From NCBI GenBank assembly GCA_963823675.1, contig CAWGMT010000019.1, positions 50,167-114,166 of the forward strand: a DNA stretch of 64,000 nucleotides, in the 5' to 3' direction. Source of the DNA: CAWGMT01 sp963823675. GTDB taxonomy: Bacteria; Planctomycetota; Planctomycetia; Isosphaerales; Isosphaeraceae. Positions within the stretch are counted from its first letter, which is position 1. Every line of letters begins with the position of its first letter. Below the pieces are notes generated by a model. It worked only from the letters and a program-made list of their open reading frames with translations. It did no database searches and had not been told where the DNA came from. The translations under genes were made by a program, and so were the position numbers. This document shows, one piece after another, positions 1 to 14,684 of this stretch.

Positions 1-2604
1 CAAGCGCGCAGCGACGATCGGCGACGACACATCCATCATGACCAACGGTAACATCGCGATCACGTTGACCAACATGACGACCGGGTCCGAGCCTACTACC
101 TCGAACGGGACGCCGGCTTCTTCGCCGATAAGCTCCCCGGCGAAGGCCGGCGAACACGATCAACACCACCAGCGTGGCGACCCTGTTCGCACCGACTTCC
201 AACCTGGCAATGTTACCGCCGTTCGACCAACGATAACGCCACCGCGTCCGCCGCCGGCGCGGCTTCGTATCGCTGGCCAGCCCACGCCCACGACGACCGG
301 CTACGATCCGGCCACCGCTACGGTCGGGCCAGGTTCGGCGATTCAAGCGATTTCCGGCATGCAGATCGCGATCCAATCCCAGATCGGCCTGGGCGGGCAT
401 TCAGTGCCAGCACATCCGCATCTGCTGCGGGATCGAGGAGCTACGCCACCGCATCCACCATGCGACCTCCGCCGCCACCACCAACATCGACTCGGTGAAA
501 GGTCCTCCGCGAACGACGCCAGTCGCCGGCCGAGCGATTTCCACGGCTGCAACGCCTCGGCCTCGCACCCACCTGATCGCCGAAGACCTCTGGGATACTG
601 CTGACCTCCACCAACAACACTACCACGGATTATTCCGCCAATGTCAACGGCGACGCCGGAAGCGGGTCAGGCCCCGATCCCGACACGAGCATCACCGGCA
701 CGACCGGTGTCACGATCGACTCGGAGATGGGTCCGGCGACCGCCTCGTCGATCTGAACGCCGAGTCCAGGACCCCGCTCCCGGTCGTCGTTCCCGCTTTG
801 TCGGCGACGACTCCCGGACGAGAACACGTTCACGACCACCACGTATCCGGTTCGGCGACAGCACCGCCCTGATGGGCATCACCACCGCGAGCTACACCGT
901 GCTGCCTACCTGCCGGCTCCCAGCCTGACCACCAGCGCCAAACAGAGCGCGGCCCTGCTCGACACCGGATCGGCGCACCCCAACCCAACGACTCCGGTCC
1001 AGTCGTCCTCCATCACCTTCAATGCCGATGTCACCATCCTGGGGGAGGCACTGAGCTGCACATCGGCCCCAACGGGCAAGTGATTGAGCCATCCAGCGGC
1101 ATCGCCTATCAGATCAGCGACTCGCAGATCAAGAAGTATCGCGCTTGAGCAACCCGTCCAGCGGGCAGGCCACGCTCACGACCACCGGCGCGACCCAGCA
1201 GCTTTCCGGCAGCCCTATCTTCCATTACTCGCCGTCGGTCTCGCTCGTGAGCATCATCAATGATGATCCTGCCTACTCCCTGGTCATTCCGAGCATCAGC
1301 GCCGTTGTTCCTCACCCCATGGCGAATCTCACGGTCAGCTCGTCCAGCTCGACAGGGTGGCATCCCACAACGAATTTCGTCGGTCCCGCCCCGACGTCGA
1401 TCACCATCACCAACACAGTTGACACCCAGGTCATTCTCACCGGCGATATCCAGAACGCCTTGGGCTCGACGACGATCTTTAGCCGCGGGAACATCAGCTC
1501 CTCGGGCGCGTTCAGTCGATCGAGACGGGGCAGCTCTCGCTCTCCAGCACCGGCGGCAGTATCGGGTCGAATTCCGCCCGGGTGATCGCCCAGCTCGTCC
1601 AGGCCGACTATGGATCGCCAGCCGTTTTGTCGTCTCCCTCCGTCCAGGCGACGGCTCCGAACGGGAACGTCTACCTCGATCTGGCGGTGCTTGACCAGAC
1701 GACCGATTCTCCCCCCGTGGTCGTCACCGGGTCGGCCCTCGAGCGGTCAGTTGGTCAACCTGCGACTCGAGGACGGCAATTCGCAGACGGCCGGCCAGAC
1801 CGGCACGACGCCCGAGGCCAGCACCTGCAACCTGGGCGGCGTGGCGGCCGTGCAGTCCCTGGTCGTCCAGGCCGGGACGACCGGCACGGTGAACGTGTCT
1901 TTGACCGGCACCGGCAGCCTGGACGTCAGCTCGGTGACGACCTATGCCGGGGACATCAGCTTGACGGCCGGCTCGGGCGGGTCGATCACCGGCGGCACCA
2001 TCACGACCGGGCAGGGCAACGTCACCCTGACGGCCGTCGGCGGATCGATCACCAGCGGCACCATCACGACCGCGCAGGGCAACGTTACCCTGACGTCCGG
2101 CGGATCGATCACCAGCGGCACGATCACGGCCCAGTCAGGGGACGCCAGCCTGACGGCCTCCGGCGGGTCGATCGTCGACGGGACGAGCGGCACGCAGACC
2201 AATGTGACGGCCAAGAATGTCACGCTCTCGCGCGCAAGCGGCGGCATTGGCACCGCCAGCGACCCATTCCGGATTGACGCGTCGCACAATGGCACCGGGG
2301 TGGTTACCGCCACGGCCGCGCAAGACATCGACCTGGACCAGACCGCGGGCACACTGAATCTGGGCTTGGTGGCTTCGACCACCGGTAACGTGGCGCTCAC
2401 CTCCGCCGGCGCGATCACCGACGGCGGTACCGGGGACGGCGGTCGTGCTGGCGGCCGCCGACGCGATCCTCGCGGCGGGCGGGGGGATCGGCACCTCCTC
2501 CGCGCCGATCGAGGCCCAGATCACCGGGCTCGCCGCCGAACGCGGGCTCGCCCGGGCTCTGGCTCGTCAACACGGGCAGTCTGACGATCGGAGCCCTCGG
2601 CACC
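1..2604 (+). pseudogene. Giant secreted repeat protein, frameshifted 5' part (gene starts before the window)
   Basis: The Thr/Ser/Gly/Val-rich beta-strand repeat sequence typical of planctomycete surface proteins can be followed here only by changing frame repeatedly. In 1-1145 short coherent pieces appear in all three forward frames (a TSTNNTTTDYSANVNG piece near 600-650). From 1145 readable stretches are 1145-1505 (frame 2), about 1510-1745 (frame 1), about 1745-2430 (frame 2, with three near-identical GGSITSGTITT-type repeats) and 2445-2545 (frame 3). No start, signal peptide or anchor is inside the window. The pieces join in order with segments up to 14599, so I treat it as the upstream part of one gene. 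Whether the breaks are assembly errors or true decay cannot be told from sequence alone. Confidence 0.6.
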
Positions 2605-3783
2605 GTGACCGGCCTCGGCGCCGCTGGGGCGATCGATGTGACGACCTCCGGCACCCTGGCCGTTTACCAGGACGTCAGGGCGTCCGGCAGCATCCTCCTC
2701 GATGCCACCGGCCCGGCCGGCACGGGCGACGTCCTCTCGGTACCCACTGCCGTTCTGGTCCAGAGCACGGGCAGCTCGATCACGCTCGAGGGCGCGGGAA
2801 ATATCACACTCTACGCGGGGGCCGACCTCTCGGCCGCCACGACGGTGGCCTTGATCGCAGACAACTCCGCGGGCAACACGGTCAACCTGGACGGCACGCT
2901 CTCTGCCAAGACCGCCTCGATCACCGCCGGGACCAGCAACGGGACCGGCAACGATACCATCAACATCAACCAGCTTCCGGTCCTCGTCCCCCTCTCGGTC
3001 GATGGGGGCGGCGGCACAGGCAATGCCCTCAACATCACCGGCACCTCGGGCAACGACGCCTTCACGATCACAAGCTCCGAGGTTTGCATCCAGGTCGGCG
3101 GCAGCACCGTCAAAAGCACCATCACCTACTCCGACATCCAGTTGATGGCGGTTAACTACCCGAACCCGGTCGTGACCGGCTCCCAGGGCGGCAACGACAC
3201 CTTCACCGTGAACGGCACGAGCGCCGCGACGACCCTCGACTGCGGCCCGGGCAACGACGTCCTCAACCTGCACGCGAGCGTTCAGAACAATGCCGTCGTG
3301 CTCAACGCCCCGGTTGACTTTGTCGGCGGCGCGGGCCAGAACACGGTCAACGTCTTCGGCGCGAGCATCGGCGACACCATCGTCATGGCCGACGAGTCGA
3401 TCCAGGTCGTGCAGGGGGCCGCGGCCTACGTCGCGGCCGTCTGGGCGCGGGCCTCCAGCTTACCTATAGCAATCCGACTGAAGCCGCCCTCGACTTCAAC
3501 CTTCAAACCGGGACGGGCACCAACACCGCCTATGTCCTGGGCACGCAGTTTTCCACGACCATCAACGCAAGTTCGGCAACCACCACCAACATCAATCTGG
3601 GGGTGCGCCGCCCGCGATCCCGGTCGCCGGGGGCGGATCGGTCACGGTCCCGGCCATCAAGGACCTGGCCGACGGGATGACCTATTCGACCACGATCAGC
3701 GGTGTCGCCACGACGTTCGACTCGGGCGTCGACGGGGCGATCGCCATCAACGGAGGCGGATCAGACACCACGCTTTACGTTGA
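2605..3783 (+). CDS. Giant repeat protein, segment with parallel beta-strand repeats
   Basis: Open segment of the giant surface protein in frame 1. Coherent repeat sequence runs to about 3440, with Asn/Asp/Thr-rich strands of the type NDTFTVNGTSAATTLDCGPGNDVL, here cited only by its GNDVLN core, resembling calcium-binding or beta-helix repeats. After about 3440 the family-like sequence moves to frame 3 (a LTYSNPTEAALDFNL stretch at 3453) and then to frame 2 (3660-3904), so the last 110 codons of this open frame are probably not native. The product would be secreted and structural or adhesive; no enzyme motif is seen. Confidence 0.5.
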   Translation: MTGLGAAGAIDVTTSGTLAVYQDVRASGSILLDATGPAGTGDVLSVPTAVLVQSTGSSITLEGAGNITLYAGADLSAATTVALIADNSAGNTVNLDGTLSAKTASITAGTSNGTGNDTININQLPVLVPLSVDGGGGTGNALNITGTSGNDAFTITSSEVCIQVGGSTVKSTITYSDIQLMAVNYPNPVVTGSQGGNDTFTVNGTSAATTLDCGPGNDVLNLHASVQNNAVVLNAPVDFVGGAGQNTVNVFGASIGDTIVMADESIQVVQGAAAYVAAVWARASSLPIAIRLKPPSTSTFKPGRAPTPPMSWARSFPRPSTQVRQPPPTSIWGCAARDPGRRGRIGHGPGHQGPGRRDDLFDHDQRCRHDVRLGRRRGDRHQRRRIRHHALR

Positions 3784-3900
3784 CGACTCCGACTACAGCC
3801 AACCGGAATATCCGGTACTGACCGCGACCAGCATCTCCGGCCTGGGCGAGTATGAGCCGGGAAGCGGGCCCGACACCATCACTTTCGCGGGCTTGGCGCG

Positions 3901-4587
3901 ATGACGGTTGACCTGGGCACGGGCGCAAGCCAGCTTTTGGTGGAGAGCACGATCGCGGCGGCCGGGCCCGTCACGATCAACACGAACACCGCCAGCACGG
4001 CCTCGGCCAATATTATCGTCGAGACCTCCTCCGCCCGGCTGGTGCTAAGCGGTAATCCGAGTGCGACATCGTACCAGGACACGATCACCTTCGACGCGAC
4101 CGCATTTAACCTCGCGATACCCGCCGCGCAGCTCGTCGCCGGCGCCGGGCCATACACCGGCTATGCCGAGCTGGACGGCTTCGGCCCGATCGGCACCGTT
4201 GACTTCACGGGCTTCCAGGTGGCCAACCTCAATCTCGGGCAGAACATCAACAGCCTGACGATCGACGTCGACATCGCCGACCTCTCGGTCAATACGGACC
4301 AGAAGGTGCAGAATAGCCAGGGGAGCACGTTGACCGACGACTCGCAGAATTCTGGCGACGACACGATCGAGATCGAGCAGCTCGGCTACTCCACGCTCGC
4401 CAATGCCGCCGACCAGATCGTGGGCGGAAACGGCCAGGACACCCTCAAAGTGGAATTCTCCGTCTCGCCCACCGACACGAGTACGGTCAACCCCCCGCTG
4501 CCGCCGGCCTTGGACGACATCACTCCCAGCCTAGACTACTTGACCCAGCTCCGAGCTTTCGAAGCTGGCGACCCTGATCGTCGATAA
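3901..4587 (+). CDS. Giant repeat protein, segment
   Basis: Frame-1 continuation of the same protein, joining the frame-2 piece 3660-3904 by a 4-base overlap (ATGA), which here looks like a frameshift junction and not a true start. Repeats such as NSQGSTLTDDSQNSGDDTIEIEQ cited by its GDDTIEIEQL core show the same beta-strand style as upstream. The frame is lost near 4580, where the protein moves to frame 2. I see no ribosome binding site that would support independent translation. Confidence 0.45.
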   Translation: MTVDLGTGASQLLVESTIAAAGPVTINTNTASTASANIIVETSSARLVLSGNPSATSYQDTITFDATAFNLAIPAAQLVAGAGPYTGYAELDGFGPIGTVDFTGFQVANLNLGQNINSLTIDVDIADLSVNTDQKVQNSQGSTLTDDSQNSGDDTIEIEQLGYSTLANAADQIVGGNGQDTLKVEFSVSPTDTSTVNPPLPPALDDITPSLDYLTQLRAFEAGDPDRR

Positions 4588-4606
4588 TTCCGGGAGCAGT
4601 ACCGGA

Positions 4607-5719
4607 GTGCCGTGGATCGCGGGCGACGGCGAGCTTTCCGCGGTGAACAGCCAGTCAACGACCGTCGACCTGCTGTCGATCGACGGGGCCAGCTCCGTCC
4701 AGATCCTGGGCGGGTCAGGGCAAAATTCCCTCTCGGTGCAGAGCCTCTCCGCACCGACCGCCGCGACGATCAGCGGCAACAACGTGACGCTGGTGACGGG
4801 CGTGAACGTCCTCAACCAGACGAACTTCAACACTTACAACGACTTCAGCGACCTCAACCAGCTCATCAATTTCAGCGGGCTCAAAGCCTCGACCTCCTAT
4901 ACCGACGCACTCGCGTCGGGCAGCTTCACATTGACCCCGACCGGCTCCCTCCCGATCAGTTTGATGGGCACAACGCACAACAACCTCTCGGTTACGAACC
5001 TCTCGAGCACGGCCGACCTGTACGTCGGCGAGGCAGTCACGGGAACGGGAATCCCGAGTGGGACAACCATCGCCAAAATCAATTCGATGACGGCGATCAC
5101 TCTCAGCCTGAACGCGACGAACGGCTCAAACGAGAGCCTGACATTCAGTGAGACAGTGTTGAAGGCCATACTGAACGGGACGACCTCGGTGACGGGACTC
5201 TTGAGCACGGCCGACCTGTACGTCGACGAGCCAGTCATGGGAACGGGAATCCCGACTGGGACAATCATCACCGCAATCAATTCGAACACGGCGATCACCT
5301 TGAGCCAGGCCGCGACGGTCCCAACACCCGAGAACTTGACATTTCTTGATAGTGAAATCGTGTTGATAGGCGCACTGCACGGCACCACCTCGGTGACGGG
5401 ACTCCCGAGCACGGCCGACCTGGTTGTCGGCCAGACGGTCACAGGAACCGGCATCCGCGCCGGCACGACCATCGCCGCGATCAACTCGACCACGTTCGAT
5501 CACCTTGAGCCAGGCCGCGACGACGAACACACTGTCGAGCCTGGCCTTCCCCCCAGAGTTGTTGCCGAACACGACGATCGGCAGCTCCGTGCAGGCGGGC
5601 TCAACAAGCGATACGTTCACGCTCACGGCCACGCCGTCGGCGAGCTCGACGGATTACGGGCTCTTCGCACTTTATGGGATCTCGCTCGAACGCCAATAGC
5701 AATAGCGCAGCGACCGTGA
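4607..5719 (+). CDS. Giant repeat protein, segment with three ~80-residue tandem repeats
   Basis: Frame-2 segment. Between about 4960 and 5510 it contains three tandem copies of a repeat with the cores NLSSTADLYVGEAVTGTGIP, LLSTADLYVDEPVMGTGIP and LPSTADLVVGQTVTGTGIR, each followed by a TTIAxIN stretch and a TAITLS strand. The spacing is about 210-220 bp, so this is internal amplification. Coherent sequence leaves this frame near 5500 and resumes in another frame (LSQAATTNTLSSLAFPPELL near 5510-5570). The function is probably structural. Confidence 0.45.
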   Translation: MPWIAGDGELSAVNSQSTTVDLLSIDGASSVQILGGSGQNSLSVQSLSAPTAATISGNNVTLVTGVNVLNQTNFNTYNDFSDLNQLINFSGLKASTSYTDALASGSFTLTPTGSLPISLMGTTHNNLSVTNLSSTADLYVGEAVTGTGIPSGTTIAKINSMTAITLSLNATNGSNESLTFSETVLKAILNGTTSVTGLLSTADLYVDEPVMGTGIPTGTIITAINSNTAITLSQAATVPTPENLTFLDSEIVLIGALHGTTSVTGLPSTADLVVGQTVTGTGIRAGTTIAAINSTTFDHLEPGRDDEHTVEPGLPPRVVAEHDDRQLRAGGLNKRYVHAHGHAVGELDGLRALRTLWDLARTPIAIAQRP

Positions 5720-6600
5720 CCTTCACCGGAACGACGGGCGATGGCATGAAGGTGACCGCGGGGCCCTTCACCATCCCCCCATCGTCCGGTTTCGTGTATT
5801 TCCCGTTCCCCTCCACGTTCACGGCCTTGAAGTCGGTGTCCTGGGCCCCCGGGACGACGCTGGCGACCAACATCGTGGCAAACGACCTGCTACCGTATGT
5901 GGCGCCCGTCAGCCTCCCATCCGTCCAGACAACCAGCGCGCTCGTCTCCCACGAACGTGACTGTCTATACCAGCTACTTGACCATCGATAGTACCAGTCC
6001 TACTTACGTCAAGGAGAATAACGGCAATTTAGGACCAGGCTACTACTCTGGAGGGACGTTCAATGGTACGAACTGGTATGCCTACGTTGAAGACATGGTC
6101 GCCTATTTCGTCTTCCAGGGAGACCTGTACATCCCGAACAGTACCACCGTGACGATCGAGGGCGAATACCCCGCGGATTTCATGGTTGGTAACAACGCGA
6201 TCATCGGACAGGGCGTCACGATCAATGCGTCGGCCGTGGGGACCACGGCCGGTCCCGGCGGCGGTGGCTCGGGCACTCAGGGCACGCCCGGCTCGCCTAG
6301 GAAGGCCGGCAGCGGTGCAGATCCCGGCCGCCCAGGCCGGGTGGGGCGGGCGGAGGAGTCAGCGGGGGCGACCTCGGAGCTACAGCACTCTATCCCGGCA
6401 AAATTGGCAATCCCGGTTCGACCGCTCAGGGCGGAACTTCCGGGACAGCCGGGTGGCGTTGGTGGGACCGGCGGAACCGGCGGGCCGGGCGTCAACGGAG
6501 GCGCGGGGGGCACCGCTGGGCAGGGCGGTCACGCAGGCCACGCCGGTATTGATGGAAGTGTCAAATACAGTTCCTATTTTGGCTACTTTAAAAGTGTACT

Positions 6601-11196
<4,596 letters not shown>

Positions 11197-12074
11197 CAGC
11201 GACGGGGAGCAGGACTCCGGATCATTTAACGTCACGGTCGGAGCCCCGATCGTGACGGTTGACGCGGGCCCGGATCAGACGGTCGGTGCCGGGACGGCGC
11301 TCTTCCTGCCCCCGACCAGCTTCGCGGATACCGGGGCGCCTTCCACCAACACGGCGACGATCAACTGGGGCGACGGCACGCCCGGCAACCCCGACATCCA
11401 GTCGGTCCCGGCCTCGGCGATTTTCGAGCCCGTGGCGCCGGGCGATCTCGGCGCCATCTTCGGAAGCCACATCTACGGCTATCCCGGCAATTACCAAGTG
11501 ACCGTCTCCGACACGGACGGTTTCGGAAGCTCCGGCAGCGGTAGCTTCGAGGTGACTGTGACGGATGCGGCCCCGACGCTCGCACCGATCTCCGATCAGC
11601 AGCAGTCGCCGGGAGTTCCCTTCTCGATCGAGACGACGTTTACCGACCCGGGGTTCCCGTCGGCGGGCGGCTCGTCCTTGAGCTACTCCGCCACGATCGA
11701 CTGGGGCGACGGCACGGCGAGCAACCCCGACATCACCACCGCCACGGTGCACACCACGCCGGGCAGCCTGGGCGTACCGACCACCGGGTCCATCGCCGGC
11801 ACCCACACTTACTCCGTCCACGGCAGCTTCACCGTGATCGTGACCCTCTCCGATAACCTGGGCCAGAGCGCGAGCACGACGCTCTCCGCCCTGGAGACGC
11901 CGCCGACCGTCTCCGCCGGCTCGGATCAGCAAGTCAACAACGGGAGCCCGGTCGTCGTCGCCGCGACGTTCACGGACCCGGGCTGACGAGTCGGGCGCCA
12001 CGCCCGCCAGCTATCCCGCCACGATCAACTGGGGCGACGGCACGCCGGGCAACCCCGATATCACCACCGGCACG

Positions 12075-13508
12075 GTGACGGTCACGCCCGGGTCGAAGGG
12101 CGTCGCGACGGTCGGGACCGTCTCCGGCAGCCACACTTACGGTGAACCGGGCGTCTATCCGGTGACCGTCTCGGTCGCCGATGACGGCGGCGGAGTCGGC
12201 CAGGGCTCGTTCGCGGCGACGGTCAAGGATGTCGGCCCGACCCTGGCCCCGCTCCCCGACGGTGGGTTCATCCAGGGCCTACCGTTCACGATCCAGGAAT
12301 CCTTCACCGAGCCGGGCGGCGCCGATCGCGAAACCGTCACGGTGAGCTGGGGCGACGGCTCTGTCAGTACGATCGACAACCAATCGACGTACGCGAATTC
12401 GAGCGGCGCCCTTGTCCCCTACATCGTCGAGCCCACTGCGACTGACCCGGGCACGATCACTCTCGGGCATGTGTATAACGGCGACGGGCCCTACCAGGTC
12501 ACGATCACGATCACGGATGAGGACGGCCTGTCGGACTCGGTTACAGCAACCTATCAGTCCGAGATCCCGACGACGATCACGCTCATCCCGCAGACATCGA
12601 CTACGACGTCGGTCTTCGGCCAGCCCGTGACCTTCCTCGCGACGGTGTCGAACCAGCTCCCCGGCTTCCCCATGCCCAGCGGAATTGTGACGTTTTACGA
12701 CGATGGCGTCGCGATCGGCACACAGACGACAAGCGAGAACCACGTCGCGGTGTCATTCTCATTCACCACGCTGAGCTTGCCGGTAGGCAGCCAGGCGATC
12801 ACCGCGACCTTCACGAGCGAGAGCGGCGAGTTCAAAACCAGCACGACTTTGACGGCCATGACGCAGACGGTGGAGCGGGCCGCGACGACGACGAGCGTCG
12901 CGTCGTCGATCAACCCAATGACCTACGGCCAGGCGACGACGTTCACCGCGACCATCAGTGTGAACATTCCGGGGTCGTCCTTCGCAGCTTCTCCGACCGG
13001 GACGGTGACTTTCTACGACGGCACGACGCAGCTTGGCCCGCCGGTGAGGGTGGTCACGAGCGGGCATTCGACGACCGCGACGCTCTTATGGTCGGGCCTG
13101 GGAGGCAGCCTGAGCCACACGATCAAGGCCGTCTACAGCGGCGACGGCAACTTCGCGGGCGGCTCGGGCTCGGTGAGTCAGTCTGTCTACCCGGATCCGA
13201 CCACCACCACGATCAGCTCGACGGCCGCGAGCACCGACCTTGGCCAGGCGATCACCTTCACGGCCACGGTGACCGCCGACTCTCCAGGCGCCGGCACGCC
13301 GGCCGGCTCGGTCGAATTCGAAGACCTCAACACCGGCAACGACCTCGGGAGCGTCATGCTGGCGGCGCAGAGCGCGTCGGTGACGGTCTCGAGTCTGGTC
13401 GCCGGCACCCACGTGATCACCGCGATCTACAGCGGCGAGAGCAACTTCCAAATGAGCACGGCCAGCCCGGCGCGACGGTCTCCGTGGCCAATTCGATCTA
13501 CGTTCTGA
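12075..13508 (+). CDS. Giant surface protein, PKD plus Ig-like (Big_3-type) repeats
   Basis: Frame-3 continuation. It holds the end of one PKD domain (SHTYGEPGVYPVTVSVADDG), one more PKD (VTVSWGDGSVSTIDN near 12340), then three bacterial Ig-like repeats of about 100 residues beginning near 12570, 12880 and 13195. Their signature strands are GQPVTFLATVS, GQATTFTATIS and GQAITFTATVT, each ending in a QAITATFTSESG- or THVITAIYSGESNF-type strand. The frame is lost at about 13470 within the last strand. Confidence 0.6.
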   Translation: MTVTPGSKGVATVGTVSGSHTYGEPGVYPVTVSVADDGGGVGQGSFAATVKDVGPTLAPLPDGGFIQGLPFTIQESFTEPGGADRETVTVSWGDGSVSTIDNQSTYANSSGALVPYIVEPTATDPGTITLGHVYNGDGPYQVTITITDEDGLSDSVTATYQSEIPTTITLIPQTSTTTSVFGQPVTFLATVSNQLPGFPMPSGIVTFYDDGVAIGTQTTSENHVAVSFSFTTLSLPVGSQAITATFTSESGEFKTSTTLTAMTQTVERAATTTSVASSINPMTYGQATTFTATISVNIPGSSFAASPTGTVTFYDGTTQLGPPVRVVTSGHSTTATLLWSGLGGSLSHTIKAVYSGDGNFAGGSGSVSQSVYPDPTTTTISSTAASTDLGQAITFTATVTADSPGAGTPAGSVEFEDLNTGNDLGSVMLAAQSASVTVSSLVAGTHVITAIYSGESNFQMSTASPARRSPWPIRSTF

Positions 13509-14599
13509 ACCCGACGGCCAGTGGGGCGCTCGATGTGACAGGCGCGGCCAGCGTGAGCACGCCCGGCGTGGTGGAGGTCGATTCGAGCTCTGCCTCGGCG
13601 GTCGTGGCCAGCGGCAGCGCCACGGTCGTGGCGGGCAGCATCCAGGTGGTAGGCGGCGTGAGCAAGAGCGGAACGGCATCGCTTCGACCCGCTCCGGTCA
13701 CAGGCACGAAGCCGGTCGCCGACCCGTTCGCCAGCCTTGCCGTCCCGGCAGCAGGCACTGCGCGTGGTTCGGTAAGCCTCGGTGGCAATAGCGCGCTATC
13801 GATCAGCCCCGGTGTCTACACTTCGATCAACGTATCGGGGAATGCCAGCCTGACCCTGACGGCCGGTATCTACGAAATCGCAGGGGGCGGCTTCACGGTC
13901 AGCGGCAGTGGCAAGGTCACCGGCAAGGGAGTGCTGATCTACAACGCCGGCAAGAACTTCCCCAATTCGGGCGGGACTTTTGGCGCCATCAATTTCAGCG
14001 GCGCGGCCAATATCCAGCTCACGGCCGCCTCGACCGGCCTCTACGCCGGCATCGTCATCTTCCAGGCCCGTGACAATGCTCAGACCATCGTGCTGGGCGG
14101 GTCGGCGATGCCGAACTTGACCGGCGCGATCTACGCACCCGCGGCGTTGTTGTCGGTGACCGGTTCCGGTGGGCTTCCCCAGACGTCCCTGGTGGTCAAC
14201 GAGCTGCAATTCCAGGGCAGCGCCGGCACCAGCTCCGGCGCGGCTGGGCCACAGGCGTTGGCCTCCACGCCGCAGGGGCCGCTCGGGCTGGGCGGCAGTG
14301 CACAGCTCACTCAGGTCGGGACCGGGGGAGGCCTCGTCTCTTCGGGCCAAAGTACGTCTTCCTCGCAGAGCGTCGGCGCGGGCACCCCGAGCTCGGCTCG
14401 CGTTTTGACCCCCGCGGATCTGACGACGCCCGGCACTACGTCCCTCTGGACGGTCGCGGTCGGTCAAGGCGATGTTGGTCCGAACGGTGAGGAATTGTTA
14501 ACGCTCATCGACCCCGAGGTTCTGAATGAACTGGCCATCAGTGTTGCTGGCGATCACCAGGGCTCGCCGCTTTCCGCTGGGAGCAAGCCAAAGCTGTAG
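13088..14599 (+). CDS. Giant surface protein, C-terminal segment
   Basis: Native sequence in this frame begins about 13475 (GATVSVANSIYVLNPTASGA) and runs to the stop at 14597-14599. The C-terminal domain has Ser/Gly-rich strands with NSALSISPGVYTSINVSGNA, GGGFTVSGSGKVTGKGVLIY and a GAIYAPAALLSVTGSG motif, the pattern of the pilus-assembly-associated or polymer-forming beta-solenoid often found at the end of planctomycete surface proteins. No PEP-CTERM, LPXTG or dockerin anchor is seen. It is the end of the gene; the next gene starts 85 bp downstream on the same strand. Confidence 0.6.
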   Translation: MVGPGRQPEPHDQGRLQRRRQLRGRLGLGESVCLPGSDHHHDQLDGREHRPWPGDHLHGHGDRRLSRRRHAGRLGRIRRPQHRQRPRERHAGGAERVGDGLESGRRHPRDHRDLQRREQLPNEHGQPGATVSVANSIYVLNPTASGALDVTGAASVSTPGVVEVDSSSASAVVASGSATVVAGSIQVVGGVSKSGTASLRPAPVTGTKPVADPFASLAVPAAGTARGSVSLGGNSALSISPGVYTSINVSGNASLTLTAGIYEIAGGGFTVSGSGKVTGKGVLIYNAGKNFPNSGGTFGAINFSGAANIQLTAASTGLYAGIVIFQARDNAQTIVLGGSAMPNLTGAIYAPAALLSVTGSGGLPQTSLVVNELQFQGSAGTSSGAAGPQALASTPQGPLGLGGSAQLTQVGTGGGLVSSGQSTSSSQSVGAGTPSSARVLTPADLTTPGTTSLWTVAVGQGDVGPNGEELLTLIDPEVLNELAISVAGDHQGSPLSAGSKPKL

Positions 14600-14684
14600 A
14601 CGGCGGACGGTCGGCGCCGGTGTTACAATGTCCTGGAGCTAACGACGGGAGATGTGTCGCGGCGATGCGTTGCGGGGGTGATGC

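Noticed and set aside
3901..4587. Programmed frameshifting or translational coupling at the ATGA overlaps in the giant gene
   Set aside because: There are too many junctions, in all directions of shift, without slippery sites or ribosome sites; error or decay is simpler.
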